DNA of 64,000 bases from Virgibacillus natechei (GCF_026013645.1 NZ_CP110224.1:2728001-2792000), one strand, 5' to 3'; positions 43,134 through 51,395 are shown, counted from the first letter of the stretch. Made by a program: numbers and translations. The notes: generated by a model from the letters alone, not told the origin.

Positions 43134-44279
43134 TCATAACCCCATGTTCTTAGCAATAATAACTTTCATAATCTCATTGGACCCTGCATAAATCGAGGAA
43201 ACGGCCACGTCACGATACCTTCTCGCAATCTCATATTCTTCCATATAACCATAACCACCATGTAGCTGCATGCATTCGCCCGCCACCTTTTTCGCTAGGT
43301 CCGTCGTCCACCATTTTGCCATTGATACCTCTGTTACCACATCTTTTTCTGCAACATGATCCTCAATGAGACGATCAACAAACGTCCGCCCAATTTGAAA
43401 TTCCGTTTTCATTTCTGCAAGTTTAAACTGGGTATTCTGAAACTGGCTGATACTCCGACCAAATGCTTTTCGTTCTTTCACATAATCAGTCGTTAATTCC
43501 AGCATAACTTCCGTTGATGTCATACTCTGAATTGCTACCATTAAACGTTCCTGCTGCAGCTTTTCCATTAAATAATAGAAACCTTTCCCTGATTCGCCAA
43601 GTAGATTGCTAGCAGGAACACGAGCATCTTCGAAAATTAATTCACATGTATCATTCGAATGTTGTCCGACCTTATCGAGCTTTTTCCCTCTTGTAAATCC
43701 AGGTGTATCTGCCTCAACAACCAGTAAACTAATTCCCCTATGAGGCGGGTCAGCCTGCGAATCCGTTTTACAAACAACGACCACTAAATCGGCGGTGGAT
43801 CCGTTTGTAATAAACGTCTTCTCCCCGTTAAGTATGTAGCCATCCCCGTCCTTGATTGCCGTCGTCTTAATCGCCGCCAAATCTGATCCCGCTCCAGGTT
43901 CTGTCATAGCAATTGCGGACACCAAATCTCCTGTTATCGCGCCAGGCATCCAGCGTTCCTTCTGTGATTCGGTGCCATAGGAAGCTATGTACGGCATGGC
44001 AATATCATTATGAAGACCAATTCCGACCATTCCAGTGCCAATCCGCTCAAATTCCTCGTTGATCACAACCGAATAGCCAAAATCAGCATCAAAGCCACCA
44101 TACTTCTCGTCTACCCATGGACAAAGAAAACCTTGTTCTCCTGCCTTTTTCCAGAAATTCCTGGGTACTAGCTGATCTCTCTCCCACTGTTCAAAATAGG
44201 GATACGCTTCCTTCTCCAAAAACTTTCGTAAGGAACGACGAAAAATATCATGCTCTTCCCGTAAGTACGCTCTTTCCAT
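43134..44279 (-). CDS. Acyl-CoA dehydrogenase
   Basis: 381-residue FAD enzyme introducing a 2,3 double bond. AIAMTEPGAGSDLAAIKTTA near residue 125 (flavin binding), YILNGEKTFITNGSTADLVVV near 152, RKAFGRSISQFQNTQFKLAEM near 275, and catalytic Glu in SIYAGSNEIMKVIIAK at the C-terminus, the position used in short- and branched-chain enzymes. AAAGGAGG box. Second enzyme of the TetR-led operon; probable first oxidative step on the racemised acyl-CoA. Confidence 0.94.
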   Translation of the reverse strand: MERAYLREEHDIFRRSLRKFLEKEAYPYFEQWERDQLVPRNFWKKAGEQGFLCPWVDEKYGGFDADFGYSVVINEEFERIGTGMVGIGLHNDIAMPYIASYGTESQKERWMPGAITGDLVSAIAMTEPGAGSDLAAIKTTAIKDGDGYILNGEKTFITNGSTADLVVVVCKTDSQADPPHRGISLLVVEADTPGFTRGKKLDKVGQHSNDTCELIFEDARVPASNLLGESGKGFYYLMEKLQQERLMVAIQSMTSTEVMLELTTDYVKERKAFGRSISQFQNTQFKLAEMKTEFQIGRTFVDRLIEDHVAEKDVVTEVSMAKWWTTDLAKKVAGECMQLHGGYGYMEEYEIARRYRDVAVSSIYAGSNEIMKVIIAKNMGL

Positions 44280-44303
44280 GCAAAATTCCTCCTTTCGTTT
44301 TTA

Positions 44304-44453
44304 CGCAGTTTAACGGGCAGTAAATCCCCACCTCAAAAATGAAGTAGGATTAAAACCTTAGGTGGGGGATAACTGCCCGTATAAGCCCGATTGGTTCAAC
44401 TAACATTCAGTGGGGGGAGAACTAACCCCCTACTGAATGAAGTTTTACTTTAT
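44304..44453 (+). repeat. Two-hairpin mini-element (IS605-derived/PATE-like), short version
   Basis: 150 bp beginning CGCAGTTTAACGGG and ending GAATGAAGTTTTACTTTA. Hairpin 1 pairs ACGGGCAGT with ACTGCCCGT and ATCCCC-ACCT with AGGTGGGGGAT; hairpin 2 pairs CATTCAGT-GGGGG with CCCCC-ACTGAATG. It is inverted relative to the copy at 38699. Its last bases TTA are the stop codon of the SDR gene. Confidence 0.7.
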
Positions 44454-45217
44454 CTAGGTTGCATTCGTATCGCGCCATCAAGCCTAATCGTTTCCCCGTT
44501 TAACATCGGATTTTCGATTATGCTCTGCGTTAGACGTGCATACTCTTCTGGATAACCTAAGCGCGATGGAAACGGTGTCATTTCTCCCAACGCTTTTTTC
44601 GCTTTTTCTGGTAATGTTTCAAATAATGGCGTCTCAAATAGACCTGGTGCAATCGTCATAACCCTGATTCCAAGCGTAGAAAGGTCTCTTGCAATTGGCA
44701 GTGTCATGCCAACAATTCCACCCTTTGAAGCACTATAGGCAACCTGACCAATTTGCCCTTCATACGCTGCAACCGACGCCGTATTAATGATGACACCACG
44801 CTCGTTGTTTTCATTCGGTTCATTAGCCGCTATTTTTTCTGCAGCAAGACGTATGACATTGAACGTCCCGATTAAATTAACCTGAATCACATTTGTAAAG
44901 GAGGCTAAATCATGCACACCTCTTTTGCTATACGTCTTTTCCGCGATCGCAACCCCTGCACAATTGACAACTACATGAATTGGTCCAAACGTTTCGACAG
45001 CCTGATCCAATGCTGCCTGAACACTCGTTTCATCGGTTACATCTGTTTTGATAAAATATGCAGCTTCACCCAGTTCTTCCACAAGCTGCTCACCTTTTTC
45101 TTCCGCCATATCCAGAATAATAGTCTTAGCTCCTCTGGAAACGGCATTTCTCACAGTGGCCTCACCTAAACCAGATGCTCCACCAGTAACAACGATTACA
45201 TGATTTTCAACTTTCAT
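44450..45217 (-). CDS. 3-hydroxyacyl-CoA dehydrogenase type-2 (HSD10-like SDR)
   Basis: 255-residue [25 protein letters not shown] near residue 10 (NAD binding), [18 protein letters not shown] near 85 and [19 protein letters not shown] near 162 (catalytic Tyr/Lys). The ending [17 protein letters not shown] is the hallmark of the HSD17B10 family, which oxidises 2-methyl-3-hydroxybutyryl-CoA and similar substrates. The stop codon comes from an inserted mini-element just after this conserved end, so the protein is intact. GGAGGAAC box, 18 nt after the TetR gene. Confidence 0.93.
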   Translation of the reverse strand: MKVENHVIVVTGGASGLGEATVRNAVSRGAKTIILDMAEEKGEQLVEELGEAAYFIKTDVTDETSVQAALDQAVETFGPIHVVVNCAGVAIAEKTYSKRGVHDLASFTNVIQVNLIGTFNVIRLAAEKIAANEPNENNERGVIINTASVAAYEGQIGQVAYSASKGGIVGMTLPIARDLSTLGIRVMTIAPGLFETPLFETLPEKAKKALGEMTPFPSRLGYPEEYARLTQSIIENPMLNGETIRLDGAIRMQPR

Positions 45218-45235
45218 GAGGTTCCTCCTCCGTAA

Positions 45236-45826
45236 CTATGTTTTTATTAAAATATGCAACAAATAATCCGCGATGTCTTCGGCGATTTCCGTTTTATCTT
45301 TTTTTCCGTCATCGGAATACCATTGCGTAACCCAATTCATCGCACCTAAAATGATATTTCTCACTATTTTTATATCCACCGATCCGAACACATCTGCCTC
45401 TATTCCTTCCAAAATTAGCTGATCAAAACATATCCCGTAATCATCTCTTAACTGAAAAATCGTTTCAATCTGCGGACTAGAAAAATATTGTTCTGGTTTA
45501 ATCATCATTTCGAAACCACTGCGTTCCACCAAGATGTATTCGATATGTACAATCATAGCCCTACGCAACTTAGCTTTTACTGGCAATTCTTGATGCCGAA
45601 CACCTTCTACGTTTTCAATACTACGCTCCAGTAGCATGACATGGCTTTGATACAACAAGTCTTGCTTATCTTTAAAATAATAATAAACAGAACCCTTCGT
45701 CATCAGAAGCTTGGAAGCAATCTCTTCCATTGTTGTACCATCGTATCCTTTCTCTGATAAAACGCTTACAGACATCCGCAGAATATCTTCTTTTTTCTTC
45801 GCTGTTTTTCTTTCGCGCAAAGACAT
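45236..45826 (-). CDS. TetR-family transcriptional regulator
   Basis: 196 residues. N-terminal helix-turn-helix: ILRMSVSVLSEKGYDGTTMEEIASKLLMTKGSVYYYFKDKQDLL, the FadR/AcrR-type signature. The C-terminal ligand domain is all-helical. First gene of the catabolic operon ending at 38856 and therefore likely an acyl-CoA- or acid-responsive repressor of it. GAGGAAG box. Confidence 0.93.
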   Translation of the reverse strand: MSLRERKTAKKKEDILRMSVSVLSEKGYDGTTMEEIASKLLMTKGSVYYYFKDKQDLLYQSHVMLLERSIENVEGVRHQELPVKAKLRRAMIVHIEYILVERSGFEMMIKPEQYFSSPQIETIFQLRDDYGICFDQLILEGIEADVFGSVDIKIVRNIILGAMNWVTQWYSDDGKKDKTEIAEDIADYLLHILIKT

Positions 45827-45861
45827 TTCGTGTTCACTTCCTCTAGCATATCTTGTTTATT

Positions 45862-45890
45862 ATTCTAATGGGTAGATTTTTGAATGTCAA
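45862..45890 (-). promoter_or_regulatory. Sigma-A promoter of the TetR-led operon
   Basis: On the minus strand, TTGACA (45890-45885) and TAGAAT (45867-45862) are spaced 17 nt, about 35 nt upstream of the TetR ATG. ATTC/GAAT half sites flank the spacer, but no convincing palindromic operator is seen. Confidence 0.8.
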
Positions 45891-46063
45891 GTTAGTTTTC
45901 TGAAAATTTTAATTGACAATAAATTATAACTCCCAACAGTTGATCGCCTTTCCGGCCTCTTTGGTTTGAATATTTTTAGATTATATGACCTTCTTATTAG
46001 GGAACGGGTTGATTGTGACCAAAAACGTTTCTTTGAAAATTCAGGCTAGAGAATAAATTTTTG

Positions 46064-46091
46064 TTTGCAAACCACTTTTTTGTGGTATAAT
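46064..46091 (+). promoter_or_regulatory. Promoter of the antitoxin RNA
   Basis: TATAAT at 46086-46091 preceded at 16 nt by TTTGCA (46064-46069). It directs rightward transcription into the sequence antisense to the toxin mRNA 3' part. Confidence 0.75.
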
Positions 46092-46097
46092 ATACAT

Positions 46098-46250
46098 AGA
46101 AATACAAAAGTATCATAAAATAATAAAGACCGAAGATACGTCCATATCTTCGGTCAGCAATGAATCGCTCCCCTTCATGAAGGGTCAGCGCAAGTAAGTT
46201 CAAATAGACCTCACTCTGCTGTTAACATAAGGGAGGTCTATTTATTTTGG
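46098..46250 (+). ncRNA. Antisense antitoxin RNA of a type I toxin-antitoxin pair
   Basis: From the promoter above, a transcript of about 150 nt would contain the hairpin GACCGAAGATA/TATCTTCGGTC (46128-46155) and end at the bidirectional terminator AAATAGACCTC/GAGGTCTATTT (46202-46243). It is complementary to the 3' end of the convergent toxin mRNA, including the last toxin codons. This is the layout of the TxpA/RatA and BsrG/SR4 classes in bacilli. Confidence 0.72.
46200..46245. terminator. Shared bidirectional terminator of toxin and antitoxin RNAs
   Basis: Perfect 11-bp inverted repeat AAATAGACCTC/GAGGTCTATTT with U-runs in both directions. Confidence 0.8.
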
Positions 46251-46315
46251 TCTAAGATTATCACAACAAGCGTTGCGAATGAAATCACCAAAACCATTGC
46301 CTCGAAAACAGACAT
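46238..46315 (-). CDS. Holin-like type I toxin peptide (25 aa)
   Basis: A 26-codon ORF with a strong AGGGGG box. The peptide begins MSVFEAMVLVISFATLVV and ends with a short polar tail (ILDQNK). One hydrophobic helix with the MSV-E-A start matches the putative holin-like toxin family of Firmicutes. Membrane insertion and growth arrest are expected from the family. Expression should be held down by the antisense RNA at its 3' end and by leader structure. Confidence 0.85.
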   Translation of the reverse strand: MSVFEAMVLVISFATLVVIILDQNK

Positions 46316-46413
46316 AGGCAGCACCCCCTTCCGTTATAGCATACCGCATGGCACTACAACCGACAGAGATGCGCCGACCCCCCTAGAGAAAAATACGATT
46401 ATTGCATGTTTTT

Positions 46414-46442
46414 ATTATACCACTATTACTTTCCTTTTGTAA
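46414..46442 (-). promoter_or_regulatory. Promoter of the toxin mRNA
   Basis: Minus strand TTACAA (46442-46437), 17-nt spacer, TATAAT (46419-46414), about 100 nt upstream of the toxin start. The long leader could fold to hide the ribosome site, as in related systems. Confidence 0.8.
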
Positions 46443-46612
46443 GATTCAAATAAATATTTACTTTATGAGTTATCAATATAATAAGATACTTGTTTGTCTT
46501 GTCACCTAACCATCGTATTAAGTATGGCTTTAGCGAACAGGCAAGTTAAAGCGCTCCCCATTAAATAAACGGTAAATCTACACGATTGTTATGTAGGTTG
46601 CTGTAGCGCCGC

Positions 46613-47041
46613 TCAAGTTGCCACAAACACCTCTGTTTTTGCTGTGAGAACTTCCTGATTTCTTTGATTTCGTATAACGATTTCAATCGATAATACTCCC
46701 CGGCTTTTATCAGAAAGTTCCTTTGTATTCACAATAGAAAATTCTCCAGTAAGTTGGTCGCCAGGACGAACTGGGGCTCTCCATCTTATTTTCTCTGCAC
46801 CAAGACCACCAACACTGTCTGCTCCAAGAATATCCATTTTTATAAATTCCGCCCATACCACCGCTAAAGTATGAAATCCTGAAGCGATCAACGACCCATA
46901 TGGAGTTTTTTCTGCTGCCTCCTCGTCCATATGTAAGTGTTGAGGGTCATACTTTCTCGCAAATCCTATGATTTCTTCCTTTGTCATTACCACTTCATTG
47001 GTGAAAAATATGTCACCAACAGAAAATTCATCAAATTTCAA
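46613..47041 (-). CDS. MaoC-family (R)-specific enoyl-CoA hydratase-like protein
   Basis: 142-residue hot-dog protein with the hydratase motif ARKYDPQHLHMDEEAAEKTPYGSLIASGFHT near residues 27-60 (catalytic Asp and His). VRPGDQLTGEFSIVNTKE follows, then the strand-rich C-terminus. Hydrates trans-2-enoyl-CoA to the (R)-3-hydroxy form or acts on a related thioester. TTG start with a GAGGAG box. A solitary gene between catabolic operons. Confidence 0.88.
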   Translation of the reverse strand: MKFDEFSVGDIFFTNEVVMTKEEIIGFARKYDPQHLHMDEEAAEKTPYGSLIASGFHTLAVVWAEFIKMDILGADSVGGLGAEKIRWRAPVRPGDQLTGEFSIVNTKELSDKSRGVLSIEIVIRNQRNQEVLTAKTEVFVAT

Positions 47042-47204
47042 TTGGATGCTCCTCTTTTATTTTAAATATTTTTTCGCTTTTTGGAATACGTAATTTAATT
47101 ATTTTTCCTTCTCAGGCTACTTTTACTTTCTACTAAAAAGCTCGTAAACCCTGTTTTCTTGCTATTTTGCCGTTTTTAGTCCATACTTATTATGAGGTGA
47201 GAAA

Positions 47205-47360
47205 ATGCCTGCTAAAAATAGGACTATCAGTAGGTTCGTTATGTTTCCCAATGATTTATTAGAGGAAATCCAAACCTATCAGGAAGAAAACAAAATTCGT
47301 ACCAATAATGAAACCATCAGGATGCTTATAAGAAAAGGCTTAGAAGACTCTCAGGAATAG
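47205..47360 (+). CDS. Small ribbon-helix-helix (Arc/CopG-like) protein
   Basis: 51 residues: MPAKNRTISRFVMFPNDLLE at the N-terminus, with a short beta strand followed by two helices (LLEEIQTYQEENK and NETIRMLIRKGLED). This is the pattern of MetJ/Arc DNA-binding proteins. GAGGTGAG box 5 nt before the ATG. The terminator hairpin begins inside the last codons. No toxin ORF is adjacent on the same strand, so it may be a stand-alone regulator. Target unknown. Confidence 0.7.
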   Translation: MPAKNRTISRFVMFPNDLLEEIQTYQEENKIRTNNETIRMLIRKGLEDSQE

Positions 47361-47373
47361 AGAGTCTTTTTTT
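47344..47373 (+). terminator. Terminator overlapping the end of the RHH gene
   Basis: AAGACTCT/AGAGTCTT arms with seven T; the left arm lies in the coding sequence. Confidence 0.85.
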
Positions 47374-47723
47374 CCTGCAACAAATTACTAGCCAACTGTC
47401 TCTCTAAAACCTCACCAACAATCGGTCAAGGAACCTGATCCTCTGTCTTAATTAAGCATACCACTCTCTAATTTTTTCGTCTAAAAATCTTAACATATTC
47501 TCGCGATTCCCTATTTAACTTTATCCTACTGCTTGATTAAAATCTTCATGCTATTTAAACTATTATAGAGAGAATACAATATTCAAGATGAATACAGATA
47601 TATTTTGAGAAAGTATAAAGGCGTGAGCAGCCGCCTAACAACGTACTGCGTGCTTCTTGTGATCTAGCATGAAACATATTAAAAGGGCACTAAAATCACA
47701 AAATACCAAAGGAGAGATATCAA
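47374..47723. other. Intergenic region before the acetamidase gene
   Basis: 350 bp AT-rich, no credible ORF. A small hairpin AGGCG...CGCCT lies at about 47620-47638. No confident promoter. The AAAGGAG box of the next gene is at its right edge. Confidence 0.4.
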
Positions 47724-48680
47724 ATGACCATTCACCACCACAATCATCCTTATATGACTATTCACGATTTTGAATCGAACAGTCATGTAGGCTGGGATAA
47801 TTCTTTGAAGCCTATTGCTGAAGTTGATTCAGGCCAGACCATTACGTATGAAATAACAGAAGCTTCCGGGGGACAATTTACTAAAAACGCTACAAAAAAA
47901 GATGTAGAAACCCTTGATTTCAGCAAAATCAATCCAGTCTCAGGACCTGTTTATGTTAAAGGAGCAGAACCTGGAGACACACTGGAAATAGAAATGTTGA
48001 ATTTTTCCCAACTTGATTGGGGGTGGACAGCGCTTATCCCGGGGTTTGGGTTACTTGCCGATGAGTTTAAAGAACCTGCAATTAAGAGCTTTGACCTGAC
48101 CGGTAAAAATAAAATGGAATTCCTTGATGGGATCGATCTTTTTATAAAACCTTTTCCGGGGACAATGGGCGTTGCTTTGCCTGAACCGGGCAATCACAGT
48201 ATTGTTCCACCAAGAAAAAACGGTGGAAATATGGATACACGACACCTGACACGGGGAACCAAGCTTTATCTGCCAGTCTGGGTCGAAGGTGCTTTATTTT
48301 CGATTGGTGATACACATGCTGTCATGGGTGACGGTGAAGTATGCGGAACGGCTGTGGAAGCTTCCATGGAGACCACGATTCGCTTTAAGCTTCACAAAGG
48401 AAAATCCATTGCTGAACCAAGATATGAAATTCCGGGACCACCTACTCCTGAAGCAGACAGCAGGGGGTATTATGTTACCACAGGCCATGGAAAAGATCTA
48501 TATAAAGCTTCCCAAAATGCGATCCGTTACATGATTGAGCACTTGGTGGATACGTATAGAATGAGTGAAGTGGAAGCGTATATGTTATGCAGCCTGTCAG
48601 TAGATTTGCGGATTAATGAGATTGTTAATCAGCCCAATTGTTTGGTATCGGCGTTTTTGCCTAATTCTATTTTTAGGTAG
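47724..48680 (+). CDS. Acetamidase/formamidase family protein
   Basis: 318-residue cytoplasmic amidohydrolase of the FmdA/AmdA family. N-terminal GPVYVKGAEPGDTLEIEML near residue 75; HSIVPPRKNGGNMDTRHLTRGTKLYLPVW near 155, the conserved metal/active-site block; GDTHAVMGDGEVCGTAVE near 200; C-terminal SLSVDLRINEIVNQPN. Releases ammonia from formamide or acetamide in known members; bacilli often carry paralogues of unknown substrate. AAAGGAGAG box. Monocistronic. Confidence 0.92.
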   Translation: MTIHHHNHPYMTIHDFESNSHVGWDNSLKPIAEVDSGQTITYEITEASGGQFTKNATKKDVETLDFSKINPVSGPVYVKGAEPGDTLEIEMLNFSQLDWGWTALIPGFGLLADEFKEPAIKSFDLTGKNKMEFLDGIDLFIKPFPGTMGVALPEPGNHSIVPPRKNGGNMDTRHLTRGTKLYLPVWVEGALFSIGDTHAVMGDGEVCGTAVEASMETTIRFKLHKGKSIAEPRYEIPGPPTPEADSRGYYVTTGHGKDLYKASQNAIRYMIEHLVDTYRMSEVEAYMLCSLSVDLRINEIVNQPNCLVSAFLPNSIFR

Positions 48681-48701
48681 AATCAGAAATGTTATGCAAA
48701 A

Positions 48702-48742
48702 AAACAAATGGCCCCTTCTTTTGATAGGAGGCCGTTTGTTCA
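48702..48742 (+). terminator. Terminator of the acetamidase-family gene
   Basis: AACAAATGGCC pairs with GGCCGTTTGTT (one mismatch) about 20 nt after the stop; T-run weak, A-run on the left gives use in both directions. Confidence 0.65.
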
Positions 48743-48880
48743 TTAGCATATTATCAATTATAGTTTTACTTCCTTTCCCCCCTCTGGATCATCGACATAC
48801 CAAATAAATTTACTTGTGTAGCCATATATAAGGCACACTTTCCTTTTGAAGATTCAAACAAATATTTATTTTATTAGTTA

Positions 48881-49669
48881 TTAGCCTTTTTTAAAGTTCG
48901 GTTTTCGTTTTTCAAAAAAGGCCTGAACACCTTCTTGATGATCTTCTGTATTTATAACTGTGGCCTGTGTAATACGTTCCTGTTCAAGAATTTCATCTAA
49001 ACTTGAGACTAGTGATTGATCAGCAATTTTCTTAATGAATCCATATGCTACGGATGGTCCAGAAGCTATTTTAGCAGCAAAAGCACTAACCTTTTCTTCA
49101 AATTCTTCCAATGGAAAAACGTGATTAACAATGCCTAATTTATGCGCTTCATCGACTTTTATTGGCTCCGCGCTAAATAACAGCTCTTTTGCACGGTATG
49201 GCCCGATTAGTCTTGGAAGGAAAAACAATCCACCTCCATCGGAAATCAAGCCTACTTGAGAGAAACTTAATACAAACTTACTGTCCTCTGCTGCTAAAAT
49301 CATGTCACAGGCTAAAGCTAGATTGAACCCTGCGCCTGCAGCAAATCCATGTACAGCAGCAATAATTGGTTTTTCCAAATCTCGCATCGAACGAATCAAT
49401 TCATTCAATTCACCAAGATGTTCATAAACCTCTATAGGTTCTTTTTTTCCCATCGTTTTCAAATCACCGCCGGCGCTAAACGTACGACCTGCACCAGAGA
49501 GGATAACAACACGAATCTCTTCTTCCAGCTTTGCTTGATTTATTGCCTGTTTTAAACCTGTAATCATTTCTGGACTAAAAGCATTTAAACTATCCGGTCG
49601 ATTCAACGTGAGATGCATGATCCCCTCATTTATATCGACCAGTAAATTTTCTGTAGCTACATTTTCCAT
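48881..49669 (-). CDS. Crotonase-family isomerase/hydratase (PaaG-like)
   Basis: 262-residue crotonase. GRTFSAGGDLKTMGKK near residue 62 forms the oxyanion hole. At the first catalytic position AAGAGFNLALACD lacks Glu, and at the second FSQVGLISDGGGLFFLPR has Asp, the arrangement of PaaG, the 1,2-epoxyphenylacetyl-CoA isomerase. An isomerase role is therefore more likely than simple hydration. AGGAGAG box. Last gene of the long 64-49 kb minus-strand cluster. Confidence 0.88.
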   Translation of the reverse strand: MENVATENLLVDINEGIMHLTLNRPDSLNAFSPEMITGLKQAINQAKLEEEIRVVILSGAGRTFSAGGDLKTMGKKEPIEVYEHLGELNELIRSMRDLEKPIIAAVHGFAAGAGFNLALACDMILAAEDSKFVLSFSQVGLISDGGGLFFLPRLIGPYRAKELLFSAEPIKVDEAHKLGIVNHVFPLEEFEEKVSAFAAKIASGPSVAYGFIKKIADQSLVSSLDEILEQERITQATVINTEDHQEGVQAFFEKRKPNFKKG

Positions 49670-49695
49670 ATTATTTCTCTCCTTTACACATTCAG

Positions 49696-50109
49696 TTACC
49701 CTACTAGAATAGGCTCTAATAAACTTCTAATTGAGTCAGGAATTGCTTCCGTTTTTTGCTTGGCATAATTAAAGTAAACAAGTGTTGCAGTAGCATGTGC
49801 CACTACTGTTTCAGTATCAGTTGTGGTAATTACATGATCTACTGTGAAACTTTTTGTTCCTATATTTGAAACAGAAGTAGATACGTTTAATGTTTTCGTA
49901 GCAAATGCCTGTTCCAAGTAATCACATTTTGTTGACGCCAAGATAAAATTATATACCAAATTAGAATCCTCTTGACCAATACCAAGTTTATAAAAGAACT
50001 TTGTTCGGGCTTCTTCAAGATATAAAAAGTAACTTGTATTGTTTACATGCCCGGCTGCGTCCGTTTCACAGAATCGAACATACACCTCTATTTCATGTGA
50101 AGTTGTCAT
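49696..50109 (-). CDS. Acyl-CoA thioesterase, 4HBT family
   Basis: 137-residue hot-dog thioesterase: VRFCETDAAGHVNNTSYFLYLEEARTKFF near residue 10 (catalytic Asp region), YNFILASTKCDYLEQAF, and ATLVYFNYAKQKTEAIP near the end. Paralogue of the protein at 38856. AAAGGAGG box. It sits between thiolase and crotonase, so it probably protects the CoA pool or releases a pathway acid. Confidence 0.9.
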   Translation of the reverse strand: MTTSHEIEVYVRFCETDAAGHVNNTSYFLYLEEARTKFFYKLGIGQEDSNLVYNFILASTKCDYLEQAFATKTLNVSTSVSNIGTKSFTVDHVITTTDTETVVAHATATLVYFNYAKQKTEAIPDSIRSLLEPILVG

Positions 50110-50148
50110 AGGTTCCTCCTTTCATCCAACGAATAGATTTTCAATCAA

Positions 50149-51318
50149 CTATCCTCTTTCAATAATTGTTGCAATACCTTGGCCGCCACCAATACAAGCA
50201 GTAATAAGTGCGTATTTTCCATCCGTACGTTCTAATTCATACAGTGCTTTTGTTATAAGAATTGCTCCCGTAGCACCTAATGGGTGACCATGCGCAATTG
50301 CCCCGCCGTTAACATTTACCTTATCAAAATCCAAGTTAAGTTCTCGATCACACGCAATGACTTGTGCAGCAAATGCTTCATTAATTTCGATAATATCCAT
50401 ATCACTTGTGGAAAGGTCAGATTTTTCCATCACTTTTTTGACTGCTGGAACTGGTCCAATACCCATGATGTTTGGATCAACTCCTGCAACAGCTGATGCT
50501 CGAATAGTAGCTAAAGGGGGAACGGCTAATTCTTCTGCCTTCTCTCTAGACATGACGACAACCGCAGAAGCAGCATCGTTTAAACCAGAACTCGATCCCG
50601 CTGTCACACTACCCCCCTTAAGAAAAGCGGGTGGTAATTTCGATAGTCCTTCCATTGTTGTTTGGGGACGAGGGTGTTCATCTTTTGAAAAAATAATTGG
50701 TTCTCCTTTTCGAACAGGGATATCTATCGGTACGATTTGCTCATCAAAACGCCCTTCTTCCATTGCATTTGCCATTCTTTGCTGACTTCTTAGAGAAAAT
50801 TCATCCTGTTCTTCTCTCGTAATTGCATGTTTTTCTACTAAATTTTCTGCAGTAATACCCATTGGCGGGTCACCAATTTCCTTTGGTGAGAGATCCGAAC
50901 TTTTAAATTTTGGAGGTGCAGCACTGTATGCCTTTTCAGGACGATCCATTAAGTATGGCGCACGGCTCATGCTCTCTGTTCCACCAGCAATATAAACATC
51001 ACCTTCTCCAGCTTTAATTGCCTGTGCAGCTAAGTTAACCGCATTTATCCCTGAACCACACTGTCGATCAACGGTTAGACCTGGTAAATCAAGTGATAAT
51101 CCTGTCTGTAAAGCTGTTAATCTGGCAATGTTTCCTCCCCCACTCAGTACATTTCCAAAGATTACATCATCTATTGTTTCTGGTTCAACATTCGCTCGTT
51201 TAACAGCCTCCTTAATAACTTCTGCCCCGAATACATGTGCAGGGACAGACGCCATTGCACCTCCCTGTCTGCCTATCGGTGTTCGAACTGCTGATACGAT
51301 AACAGCTTCTCTTTTCAT
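50149..51318 (-). CDS. Acetyl-CoA C-acyltransferase (thiolase)
   Basis: 389-residue thiolase. Reactive Cys in TVDRQCGSGINAVNLAAQAI near residue 88; His in NEAFAAQVIACDRE and AIAHGHPLGATGA; second Cys in LITACIGGGQGIATIIERG. Canonical degradative thiolase, in contrast to the CEGHG variant at 41790. AAGGAGAG box. Cleaves a 3-ketoacyl-CoA at the end of the cluster's beta-oxidation round. Confidence 0.94.
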   Translation of the reverse strand: MKREAVIVSAVRTPIGRQGGAMASVPAHVFGAEVIKEAVKRANVEPETIDDVIFGNVLSGGGNIARLTALQTGLSLDLPGLTVDRQCGSGINAVNLAAQAIKAGEGDVYIAGGTESMSRAPYLMDRPEKAYSAAPPKFKSSDLSPKEIGDPPMGITAENLVEKHAITREEQDEFSLRSQQRMANAMEEGRFDEQIVPIDIPVRKGEPIIFSKDEHPRPQTTMEGLSKLPPAFLKGGSVTAGSSSGLNDAASAVVVMSREKAEELAVPPLATIRASAVAGVDPNIMGIGPVPAVKKVMEKSDLSTSDMDIIEINEAFAAQVIACDRELNLDFDKVNVNGGAIAHGHPLGATGAILITKALYELERTDGKYALITACIGGGQGIATIIERG

Positions 51319-51395
51319 ATATAATCTCTCCTTCTATCATTTATCTATTAAATAAAGTTCGATCTACTAATTTTCATCCAGCCACATATCACTGC

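Noticed and set aside
45997..46203. 68-residue leftward ORF
   Set aside because: It covers the antitoxin promoter and hairpin, has no ribosome box and its composition is not protein-like; the RNA interpretation fits better.
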